Source: Kineosporia succinea (GTDB taxonomy: Bacteria; Actinomycetota; Actinomycetes; Actinomycetales; Kineosporiaceae). From it: 64,000 nt of DNA. The DNA lies in assembly GCF_030811555.1 (NCBI RefSeq), contig NZ_JAUSQZ010000001.1:2663241-2727240 (forward strand). The letters run 5' to 3'. Under the pieces are notes generated by a model that saw only the letters and a list, made by a program, of their open reading frames with translations, did no database searches and was not told the DNA's origin. The position numbers and the translations under genes were made by a program. Positions 15,225 through 22,354 of this stretch are shown piece after piece (the stretch's first letter is position 1; each line of letters begins with the position of its first letter).

Positions 15225-17699
15225 TCAGGCCACGTCGGAGTAGGAGATCACCGACTTGCTCGTGAAAACCCTTGATGCGCCGGTGAATCGAACCTCGTAG
15301 ATGCCCTCGGTCGCCGCCGGCATCGCGAAGGTCGCCCACGTGCCCTGGGGGTCGATCTGGAGCGGCGTGAGGCTCACGTCGCGGCTGGTGCCGGCGCCCT
15401 CGGCGACCGGATGAAGCGTCCAGGTGCCCGAAAGACCCACGCCGGTGAGGCGTACAGCGCCTCCGCTCGTCGGTAGAACGGCCTTGCTGATACCCGTGAT
15501 CGCGGCGCCGTAGGTGATGCTCACCGCCGGAGCCGGAACGCCCTGCCGGTACAGGATGACGTCAGCCTGCTGGCCGGGTGTGCCCGACGGAATCGCCGCC
15601 TGCACGGTGGTGTCCGAAAACCACTTCAGTGTAACGCTTTTCTTACCGGCCTTCGCCGTGATCCTCCGGGCCGAGAACTCCTTGGCCGAGCTGCCGAAGC
15701 CGGTGCCGGTGAGCACCACCTTGCCGCCGCTGGCCACGACGGCCGCCGTGTCGCTGGTCGACGGGGCGGGCGTCACGGCCTCGATCTTGTCGGTGGCCCT
15801 GCCCGAGTCGCCGGTCTCGCCCATGCCGGTCCTCAGCACCACCCGGTACTGGCCCGCAGGCAGGGCGGGCACGGTGAATTCGATCAGGAGCGGTTTGACG
15901 GACGTGGTGGTCACGTTGACGTCCTGGCCCCCGTTGGTGCTGCTGTCCGTCGGGCGGAGCAGGACCGATCCGGCCTCGTCCGGATCGACGGCCGCGAGAT
16001 TCGTGCCGGTGAGCGTCACGGACGTGCCACCAGCGGTGGAGGCGCCGGAGACGGACAGGCGGGTGATCTTCGGGGCGACGTACGTGACGTCCAGTTTGGT
16101 CGCGGGGCTGACCGGGCTGAACGCCGCCCCACTGCTCGCGGCGAACGAGACCCGCCAGCTGCCGGGGTTGCCCGGTACGTCGGCGGGCAGCTTCACGAAG
16201 GCCCGGGAGTCCTTCTCCAGGAAGACTCCTCCGCCGGCGGCCGAGGCGAGGGCGTCCTGCGACATCACGGTCGGCAGATTGATCTGGCCGTTTCCGCCGA
16301 CCGAGCTCAGCTTCCAGGCCTGCGTCCTCGAAAGGCCGGTGCCGCTGACGGTTCCGGTGCGGGTGCCGTTCCGGGGGTCGGGCTTCCAGGCCACGGAGGT
16401 GACCTTCCCGAGGTACGAGGTGGTGACCGACCCGGCAGGCACGCCGTTCTTGACGATCTGGATCGTGGCGTCGGTTCCGCCCGTCCCGGCCGGAAGGGCC
16501 AGGCGCAGGCGGGTGCTGGACACGTAGGTCGGGCTGACCTTGCGGGTGGTGCTGACCCCGGTGGTGCCGGTGCTGGTGATCAGGGCCGTGTACTTCGCGC
16601 CGCGGAACTCGGTGGCGTTCGCACCCAGGTTGCCGGTCGTGCTCAGCTCGAGCTTGGCGTTGCCGGTGGCGGGCTGCTGCGTCGAGCCGACGACGCTGAA
16701 CGTGCTCGGGGCGACAGGGTCGTCCGAGTCGTCACCGGGAACGGGCGTGTTGTCGGCGAAGGCGTCGAGAGTGTAGGCCTCGCGGGCCTTGGCCTCGATG
16801 AAATCCCAGGAGAGGGTGGCGTATCCGTCGGATCCCCACCAGGTGCCCCAGGAGTTCTGGATCTGCACGCCGGTGGCGTTGTACCCGACGGCCATGATCG
16901 CGTGACCACCCAGGTCCGCGCCGGTGGCCTCGGCCGCGGTCATGACCGCGTCATGGCCGCCGTAGCCCAGGTAATAGAACTCGTTGAACACCGGAATGCC
17001 CAGGGCCACCGGCTTTTCGGACGACAGGGCCGCCTTGATCGCGTTGGTCTTGCCCAGGGCGTTGGTGGACTGGAAGAGCGTCTGGTACGAGTTCGCCGCG
17101 TACGGCGCGGCGGCGGCCCTGTCGGCCGTGGAAGGCGTGATGCGGAAGGTGGTGTCGTCGCCGGAGTACCTGGACTTCGGGGCGATGCCCTGGCTGACGA
17201 GCTTGTTGTACCCGTCGGAGAAGTACGCGCCGCCGCCGCCGGACTTGCTGCCGTCGACGTAGATCTGCGAGTACATGTACATCGGCGCGAAGGGCTGACC
17301 GCCCTTGGCCGTCCTGTTCGCGTACCAGCCGGCCATGGCGTAGCCGATGGTCCAGGCCACGCACGAGTCCACGCTGCCCTGGTCGCCGACGGGAACCGCC
17401 CACTGCTTCAGGTCCACGGACGCGGGGTAGCTCGACGCGCTGCGCAGCGGAATGCTGGCCCTGTTCGGCACGGTGAGCTCGAGCGGCGTCTTCAGCCCGG
17501 TGCCCTTGTCGCGGAAGTCGGGCCGGGTCCCGGTGGTGGTGGCGGCCGGCTGGAACGCGGCGCCGGCGGCGCTGGCGGCCGGCGCGAGCATCGCGGCACC
17601 CAGGCTCATCGACAGCGCAAAAACAGTGATGCGAGCGGTGTTTCGTCGACCGCGAGTGGTGCTGCGACTGGTCTGCCGATCAGGGGGAACCAAGCTCAT
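15225..17699 (-). CDS. Secreted papain-family (C1) peptidase fused to IPT/TIG repeats, protein C
   Basis: An 824-residue exported protein. After a signal peptide (ITVFALSMSLGAAMLAPAASA) and a short pro-region comes a papain-like domain: SYPASVDLKQWAVPVGDQGSVDSCVAWTIGYAM holds the catalytic Cys, LGGHAIMAVGYN the His and IQNSWGTWWGSDGYA the Asn. The usual Trp after the Cys is displaced (SCVAW). From about residue 330 to the end it is a TIG-repeat array collinear with protein B, ending TSKSVISYSDVA. It could process or cross-link the neighbouring surface proteins. ATG at 17697-17699 is preferred; an in-frame GTG lies two codons upstream. Confidence 0.88.
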   Translation of the reverse strand: MSLVPPDRQTSRSTTRGRRNTARITVFALSMSLGAAMLAPAASAAGAAFQPAATTTGTRPDFRDKGTGLKTPLELTVPNRASIPLRSASSYPASVDLKQWAVPVGDQGSVDSCVAWTIGYAMAGWYANRTAKGGQPFAPMYMYSQIYVDGSKSGGGGAYFSDGYNKLVSQGIAPKSRYSGDDTTFRITPSTADRAAAAPYAANSYQTLFQSTNALGKTNAIKAALSSEKPVALGIPVFNEFYYLGYGGHDAVMTAAEATGADLGGHAIMAVGYNATGVQIQNSWGTWWGSDGYATLSWDFIEAKAREAYTLDAFADNTPVPGDDSDDPVAPSTFSVVGSTQQPATGNAKLELSTTGNLGANATEFRGAKYTALITSTGTTGVSTTRKVSPTYVSSTRLRLALPAGTGGTDATIQIVKNGVPAGSVTTSYLGKVTSVAWKPDPRNGTRTGTVSGTGLSRTQAWKLSSVGGNGQINLPTVMSQDALASAAGGGVFLEKDSRAFVKLPADVPGNPGSWRVSFAASSGAAFSPVSPATKLDVTYVAPKITRLSVSGASTAGGTSVTLTGTNLAAVDPDEAGSVLLRPTDSSTNGGQDVNVTTTSVKPLLIEFTVPALPAGQYRVVLRTGMGETGDSGRATDKIEAVTPAPSTSDTAAVVASGGKVVLTGTGFGSSAKEFSARRITAKAGKKSVTLKWFSDTTVQAAIPSGTPGQQADVILYRQGVPAPAVSITYGAAITGISKAVLPTSGGAVRLTGVGLSGTWTLHPVAEGAGTSRDVSLTPLQIDPQGTWATFAMPAATEGIYEVRFTGASRVFTSKSVISYSDVA

Positions 17700-18005
17700 G
17701 ATCACCGAGTGTGCATGTTGTTGATCGTTCAGTGAACGGCCGCCCGGGTGATCAGTGGGCCTGGTGCCCAACCCTCACCCGATTGCGCGGGCATGCTCCA
17801 GGCTTGCTCAGGATTGCCGCAGTTCTGGCACCGCTCTTCAGGTTCTCTTGCGTCTACCACCCCGTACCGTGCCCGCGGCCATCAATCGGCTGTGCTCCGT
17901 CCGGGTGACAGGCCAGAACTCTGCGTCAAATGCGATCACTCCGCGTCGATATGCATTCCGGTGGGGTTCACGAGGAACCCCGAAGCCCCCTCACGGAGGA
18001 GACGC
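17700..18005 (+). promoter_or_regulatory. Divergent promoter region of proteins C and D, with leader hairpin
   Basis: 306 bases without a gene. A perfect dyad CGTTCA-G-TGAACG lies at 17726-17738, 27 bases before the start of protein C. GGGGTTC at 17963-17969 pairs with GAACCCC at 17975-17981 to form a hairpin just before the CGGAGGAG ribosome binding site of protein D; an analogous hairpin precedes protein A. No clear -10/-35 pair was recognised. Confidence 0.4.
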
Positions 18006-19142
18006 ATGCGCACCCCCAAGTTCACCGCCAAGCGCGCCCTGGGCCTGGCGGCTGCTGCTGCCATCGCCGTCACCGGCACGGTTTCGGCTGCCGGCACCTC
18101 GCAGGCCGCGGTTCAGAGCCTGAAGCTCAACGTGGCGACGGTCGGCGCCGCCGCCAACCAGGTCATCACGATGACGGGTAAGGACTTCCAGACCGCGGCG
18201 GGCACCGCGAAGATCGACCTGATGTACTTCACGACGGCCACGAGCTGCACGGCCATGAGCTCCATCACGGGTGCTGCGAACATCGCCGTCACCCCGGCCA
18301 ACGTCAACATCGTGTCCGCCACCAAGGCGACCTTCCTGACGCCGAGCCTCGCCAGCTTCACCCCGACCACGGCGGGTGTCGCGATCCTCCTGTGCGCGCA
18401 GAACTCCGGCGGCACCGAGGTCGTCGGTTCGGCGAAGCTCAAGCTCTACAAGGCTCCGGTCATCAACAGCAGCCTCGGTGGTGTCGGCGGCGTGAGCAGC
18501 AACACCGGCGCCGTCTTCGGTGGCTCGACCATCACCATCACCGGTGAGAACTTCAGCACCAAGACCACGGCCACGATCGGCGGCAAGGCGCTGACCAGCG
18601 TCAAGGTGGTCAAGGGCACCGGCACCACCGACTCCGGCAACGCCGGTGACGACACCCTGACCGGTACGGTTCCGGCCGGCACCGGCACGGGCAAGGCCAT
18701 CACGGTCACGGGTGAGGGTGGCTCGGTCTCCTCGAGCGCCACCTTCAGCTACCTCGACGCTCTCAAGGTCTCCCCGGCCGTGGGCTCCGGCGCCGACAAC
18801 AACGTCATCACGCTGACCGGCGTCGGCTTCAAGGACAAGTCGTTCGTGAACCTGGCGTCCGCGTTCGCCGACACCAAGTCGCTCGTCGCGGTCGTTCCGG
18901 CGGCCTCCAGCTACATCGCCGGCACCACCACGAACAGCAACATCACCACCGGTGGTACGGCGCCGAAGGTCTGCGACACGGTCCAGGTCGTCAGCGACAC
19001 CGAGCTCACCTGCCAGCTGCCCGACCTCACCGGCGTCAACTCCGGTGGGTACAACATCCGCATCCTGACGGGTGGCACCACCAACGTTGCCGGCGTCACC
19101 GCGGTCTCCCGGGCGGCCGTCTACACCGCGGCCGCGTTCTGA
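18006..19142 (+). CDS. Secreted IPT/TIG-domain protein D, paralogue of A
   Basis: A 378-residue exported protein with nearly the same signal peptide as protein A (MRTPKFTAKRALGLAAAAAI... SQAAVQSLKL). The TIG core is VFGGSTITITGENFSTKTTATIGGKAL, with further repeat starts at ITMTGKDF and ITLTGVGF. Four Cys (SCTAMS, LLCAQN, KVCDTV, LTCQLP) sit in the same positions as in A, supporting two conserved disulfides, and it also ends in Phe. Compared with A, the middle and C-terminal loops are longer. Function unknown; together with A it forms the outer pair of the four-gene surface island. Confidence 0.85.
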   Translation: MRTPKFTAKRALGLAAAAAIAVTGTVSAAGTSQAAVQSLKLNVATVGAAANQVITMTGKDFQTAAGTAKIDLMYFTTATSCTAMSSITGAANIAVTPANVNIVSATKATFLTPSLASFTPTTAGVAILLCAQNSGGTEVVGSAKLKLYKAPVINSSLGGVGGVSSNTGAVFGGSTITITGENFSTKTTATIGGKALTSVKVVKGTGTTDSGNAGDDTLTGTVPAGTGTGKAITVTGEGGSVSSSATFSYLDALKVSPAVGSGADNNVITLTGVGFKDKSFVNLASAFADTKSLVAVVPAASSYIAGTTTNSNITTGGTAPKVCDTVQVVSDTELTCQLPDLTGVNSGGYNIRILTGGTTNVAGVTAVSRAAVYTAAAF

Positions 19143-19176
19143 TCCACCGCAAGCAGTAGTACCTGGACCATCCCGC

Positions 19177-19213
19177 GAGCCCGGCCCCGTACAGGGGCCG
19201 GGCTCCCGGCTTT
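19177..19213 (+). terminator. Rho-independent terminator after protein D
   Basis: GAGCCCGGCCCC at 19177-19188 pairs perfectly with GGGGCCGGGCTC at 19194-19205 over loop GTACA, followed by CCGGCTTTT. The stem shares the GAGCCCGG core with the terminator after protein A. Confidence 0.88.
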
Positions 19214-19300
19214 TGCCGACGCCGGCCAAATCGCTGTCCAACCGCCGTGCCCATGGGTGAAGATGCAGCGGTTGTCCGAACGAGGCGGAGGTCGAAGGAC

Positions 19301-19987
19301 GTGGCGATCGATTTTCTCAGTGTGCTCGAGGGCCGGATGCAGCGGTTCGCGGCGTTGCTCGAGCGCGACGACCTCACCGCACCCGTTCCCTCGACGCCGG
19401 GCTGGAGCCTGTTCGACCTGGCCGACCACCTCGGCGGCGTCCATCAGTGGGCCGCTCATGCCATCGTGCACGGCAATCCCGACGGGACCCCGACGAAGGC
19501 CCCGGCCCGGCATCCGGCCGACTGGTACCGCGAGTCGGCCGCCGGGCTGATGACGGTGCTGGCGGACGAGGCCCGGCCCGCCTGGCACTTCGGGTCCGAG
19601 ACCCCCAGGATCGCCGGCTGGTGGCGCCGCCGTCAGGTGCACGAGGTCACCGTGCACCTCTGGGACGCGCAGAACGCGCTGGGTGCAGCGGAGGCCATCG
19701 ATCCGGACCTGGCCGAGGACGGCATCGACGAGGTCCGGCACGTGTTCTTCCCCCGGCAGGTGCGGCTGCGGCGGATCCCGCCGCTGAGCCGGAGCGTGCA
19801 GATCGGCGAGCACGTGTTCGGCGGCGACGGCACCGGCGACGTGCGACCCGAGGCCACCGTGACCGGTCCGGCCGAGGTGCTGTACCTCGCTCTGTGGCAA
19901 CGGGTCTCGCCGCACGACCCCCGGCTGGTCGTCAGTGGCGACCGGGAGGCGGTCACCCAGGTGCTCACCGCCCAGGTGACCGCGTGA
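19301..19987 (+). CDS. Maleylpyruvate isomerase N-terminal/DinB-like family protein
   Basis: A 228-residue protein of the mycothiol-dependent maleylpyruvate isomerase-like family. The N-terminal four-helix bundle has PGWSLFDLADHLGGVHQWAAH, whose His residues are candidate metal ligands, together with RRRQVHEVTVHLWDAQNALG; the C-terminal part (PRLVVSGDREAVTQVL) is the small MDMPI_C-type domain. Members are metal enzymes that transfer or use low-molecular thiols such as mycothiol; the reaction here is unknown. The GTG at 19301 is preferred for its GAAGG upstream and fit to the family; in-frame starts at 19247 and 19253 are possible. Confidence 0.75.
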   Translation: MAIDFLSVLEGRMQRFAALLERDDLTAPVPSTPGWSLFDLADHLGGVHQWAAHAIVHGNPDGTPTKAPARHPADWYRESAAGLMTVLADEARPAWHFGSETPRIAGWWRRRQVHEVTVHLWDAQNALGAAEAIDPDLAEDGIDEVRHVFFPRQVRLRRIPPLSRSVQIGEHVFGGDGTGDVRPEATVTGPAEVLYLALWQRVSPHDPRLVVSGDREAVTQVLTAQVTA

Positions 19988-20004
19988 CCGCGACGGCCAC
20001 GGCC

Positions 20005-20844
20005 TCAGAGAGGCTGAGCGGCAACCGTTTCCGCGATCTCGCGGATCTGGGCCGGAGTCACCCGGCAGCAGCCGCCGATGATCCGGGCGCCGGCGGCGAT
20101 CCAGTCCTCGACCGGGAAGACGGATTCGGAGGACGCCGGGGTCCACGACCGGGCCGAGGCGTCCCAGCCCTCGCCACTGTTGGGGTACGCGACCGCGGGC
20201 AGCGCGCCCGACCGGGCCACCACGTCCGCAATGAAGGCGGGCTCGGTGCAGTTCGCCCCCACCGCGACCACCGGTGAGACCGATGCCGCCATCGTGAAGG
20301 CCTCGGAAACCGGCTCGCCCCGGCGGGTTTCCAGCCCTGCGGGGGTGAGGCTCAGCCAGGCCGGGAACTGCAGGTCGTCGAGTTCGGCGAGCAGGGCCTC
20401 GACCTCGAGCAGCGACGGAATGGTCTCCACCGCGAGGACGTCCACGCCCGCCTCGGCCAGGGCGGCGAGCCGGGGGCGGTGAAAGGCCCGCAGCGTCTGG
20501 ACGTTCATGCCCGGGTAGTCGCCGGTGTACTCGGCGCCGTTGGCGAGCGTCGCCCCGTAGGGGCCGACGGAACCCGCGACCAGGGCGGGGGCGTCGGACA
20601 CGGCCTCGCGGGCCAGGCGCACCGACGTCGGCATCAGCTCCAGCGGTGCCTGGTAGCTCGCCGTGGTGACGATGTCGGCGCCGGCCTCGAGAAACGCCCG
20701 GTGCGCGTCGATGATCGCGGTGGGGTTGTCGATCAGCAGCTGCGCCGACCACAGGGCACCCGAGATGTCGTGGCCCTGACGTTCGAGTTCGGTGGACAGG
20801 CCCCCGTCGAGGACGAGGGGCCTGCCCGAGAGATCGAGGACCAC
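20005..20844 (-). CDS. mmuM: Homocysteine S-methyltransferase
   Basis: A 279-residue MmuM-type enzyme that makes methionine from homocysteine with S-methylmethionine (or AdoMet) as donor. It starts VLDLSGRPLVLDGGLSTELERQGHD, has the ASYQAPLELM segment, and carries the zinc ligands in GANCTEP and IIGGCCRVTP. Residues TPAGLETRRGEPV and AYPNSGEGWD are also family-typical. The GTG start lies two bases after the stop of the DUF4235 gene, so both are likely in one unit. Upstream in-frame sequence is not homologous and is excluded. Confidence 0.92.
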   Translation of the reverse strand: MVLDLSGRPLVLDGGLSTELERQGHDISGALWSAQLLIDNPTAIIDAHRAFLEAGADIVTTASYQAPLELMPTSVRLAREAVSDAPALVAGSVGPYGATLANGAEYTGDYPGMNVQTLRAFHRPRLAALAEAGVDVLAVETIPSLLEVEALLAELDDLQFPAWLSLTPAGLETRRGEPVSEAFTMAASVSPVVAVGANCTEPAFIADVVARSGALPAVAYPNSGEGWDASARSWTPASSESVFPVEDWIAAGARIIGGCCRVTPAQIREIAETVAAQPL

Positions 20845-20846
20845 GG

Positions 20847-21122
20847 TCAGTCCCGGACCAGCGCCTTGGGCATCTTGCCGGTCGACCGCACGTAGTAGGC
20901 GGCTGCCTGACGGGTGGCGAACATGCGGGCCACACCCATGATCGCGCCCGAGAGCGCGGCCCAGGCGATGGCTTCCTTCCAGGTCGTCTCCGGGTCTTCG
21001 GGCACCGTCGGCGGCTTGTTGCCCGTGGCGCCCTTCCAGATCAGGTTCAGACTCTGGTTGGCCGCCTGTGCCGCGGCGATCGCGGACACGGCCGACAGGA
21101 CCTTCCACATCACCGAATTCAT
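20847..21122 (-). CDS. DUF4235 family small membrane protein
   Basis: A 91-residue actinobacterial DUF4235 protein. It has two hydrophobic segments (MWKVLSAVSAIAAAQAANQSL and EAIAWAALSGAIMGVARMFATRQAAAYY) separated by a Pro/Asp-rich loop (GNKPPTVPEDPETTW), the usual layout. Function is unknown in the family. It immediately precedes mmuM on the same strand. The ATG at 21120-21122 has no competing start. Confidence 0.85.
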   Translation of the reverse strand: MNSVMWKVLSAVSAIAAAQAANQSLNLIWKGATGNKPPTVPEDPETTWKEAIAWAALSGAIMGVARMFATRQAAAYYVRSTGKMPKALVRD

Positions 21123-21192
21123 GCCTGATCTCCTCGTTCGCGGACGTGTCGTGCCAGGACCATCCTGCCCTGAAGATCAGGCTGCGGCATCG

Positions 21193-21351
21193 TCAGAGCA
21201 GCGAGAAGATCCAGCGCACCACCGGTACGAGCACCGGGGCACTGATGCCGAACATGCCCAGGAGGATCAGCAGCGCGACGACCCGGGCCAGCGGGCTGGG
21301 CCCGTGTCCGGACTGCGTGGTGCTGCGAAGCATCCTGAGGATCACCGTCAC
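21193..21351 (-). CDS. Short single-span membrane peptide (hypothetical)
   Basis: An open frame of about 52 codons from a GTG at 21349-21351 (or 46 codons from the ATG at 21331-21333). The peptide has a basic/polar start (MLRSTTQSGHGPSPLAR) and a single hydrophobic span (VVALLILLGMFGISAPVLVPVV) with RWIFSLL at the end. It lies upstream of the DUF4235 gene on the same strand. No strong ribosome binding site is seen, and the gene is called from hydrophobicity and position only. Confidence 0.45.
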   Translation of the reverse strand: MTVILRMLRSTTQSGHGPSPLARVVALLILLGMFGISAPVLVPVVRWIFSLL

Positions 21352-21423
21352 AGGGTGGCACGGGATCGCTGCGCTGTCCTAGGGGTCCACAGCAACCGCT
21401 GAGTAGGTGTACGGTCACAAGAG

Positions 21424-21510
21424 CGACAGGGGAGCGCCACAAGGGCGCTGAGAGTGCGAGCGATCGCAGACCCTCGAACCTGATCCGGGTCATGCCGGCG
21501 AAGGGAGTCG
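21424..21510 (+). ncRNA. TPP (THI element) riboswitch
   Basis: All core elements of the thiamine pyrophosphate riboswitch are readable: P1 arms CGAC at 21424-21427 and GTCG at 21507-21510, the GGGGAGCGCC start, GGGCGCTGAGAGTGC with the conserved CTGAGA at 21448-21453, and the pyrophosphate-sensor half AACCTGATCCGGGTCATGCC followed by GCGAAGGGA. It precedes a thiamine-precursor ECF transporter, so TPP should switch that operon off. Confidence 0.95.
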
Positions 21511-21569
21511 AGCTTTCTCGGTTCTGGCCGAGGTGTGTGCCACCAGCATGCGCCGACCGTCGAAACCCC

Positions 21570-21585
21570 CCTCCGATGACGGAGG
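21570..21585 (+). promoter_or_regulatory. Shine-Dalgarno sequestering hairpin of the TPP riboswitch
   Basis: CCTCCG at 21570-21575 pairs with CGGAGG at 21580-21585 over loop ATGA. The second arm contains the GGAGG that serves the start codon at 21596. This points to translational control: the hairpin should hide the ribosome binding site when TPP is bound. Pairing with the aptamer itself was not tested. Confidence 0.6.
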
Positions 21586-21595
21586 TGCACGGGAC

Positions 21596-22354
21596 ATGAG
21601 CAGTACCCCTTGGAGTGGGCCACGGTTGTTCACGGCGGTCGGTGCCGTCGTGCTGGCCGCGGTGATCTACCTGGTCGGGCTACCGGAGGGCATGTCGGTC
21701 TTCGGTACCACCCTGGCCGACCTGACGCTGCCCGCCGCGTTGTTCGTGGGCACGGCGGGGGTCGCGGTCACCGCGGCCACGGCCCGGGCGGGGCGCTGGC
21801 GGGTGGTCGACATCGTCACGGCCAGTGTGCTGGGGGTGGCGGGTGGCCTGGTGTTCGCGATCTGGAACGCCGCGTCGACGCCGCTGCGTGACGCGATGGT
21901 GCCCCCGGCGTCCGCGCTCGTGGTGGGGGTGTGGCTGTTCCCGGCGGTGCTGGGTGCGCTGGTGGTGCGTAAGCCGGGGGCTGCGGTCTACACCGAGCTG
22001 GTCGCGGCGACGCTGTCGGCGTTGGTCGGCAACGAGTGGGGATTCGCGACGGTCTGGTACGGCCTGGTCGAGGGGATGGGGGCCGAGGTCGTCTTCGCGC
22101 TGCTGCTGTACCGCCGCTACGGCCTGCCGTCCGCGTTGTTCGCAGGGGCCGGGGCGGGAGTCGTGGTCGGCCTGATGGACAGCCTGATCTACTACCCCGA
22201 GGTCAGCCCGGGGGTGAAGCTGGCCTACGTGGTGATCGCGACCGGCTCCGGCGTGGTGATCGCGGGGCTCGGGTCGTGGCTGCTCACGGGGGCGCTGGCC
22301 CGCACCGGAACACTCGCTCCGCTCGCCTCGGGACGTAGTGCCGAACGTGTCTGA
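21596..22354 (+). CDS. ykoE: ECF transporter S component, YkoE type (thiamine precursor)
   Basis: A 252-residue membrane protein with about six helices (LFTAVGAVVLAAVIYLVGL through VIATGSGVVIAGLGSWLLTGALA). The AALFVGTAGVAVTA and TLSALVGNEWGFATVWYGLVEGMGAEVVFALLLYRRYG segments match YkoE, the substrate-capturing unit for hydroxymethylpyrimidine or thiamine. TPP riboswitch control supports this substrate. It is the first gene of the ykoE-ykoD-ykoC set. ATG at 21596 is chosen because GGAGG lies ten bases upstream; an in-frame ATG at 21548 is an alternative. Confidence 0.88.
   Translation: MSSTPWSGPRLFTAVGAVVLAAVIYLVGLPEGMSVFGTTLADLTLPAALFVGTAGVAVTAATARAGRWRVVDIVTASVLGVAGGLVFAIWNAASTPLRDAMVPPASALVVGVWLFPAVLGALVVRKPGAAVYTELVAATLSALVGNEWGFATVWYGLVEGMGAEVVFALLLYRRYGLPSALFAGAGAGVVVGLMDSLIYYPEVSPGVKLAYVVIATGSGVVIAGLGSWLLTGALARTGTLAPLASGRSAERV

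Noticed and set aside
16540-16776. Small plus-strand frames inside the papain/TIG gene
   Set aside because: They are antisense to clearly conserved protease and TIG sequence and have no ribosome binding sites.
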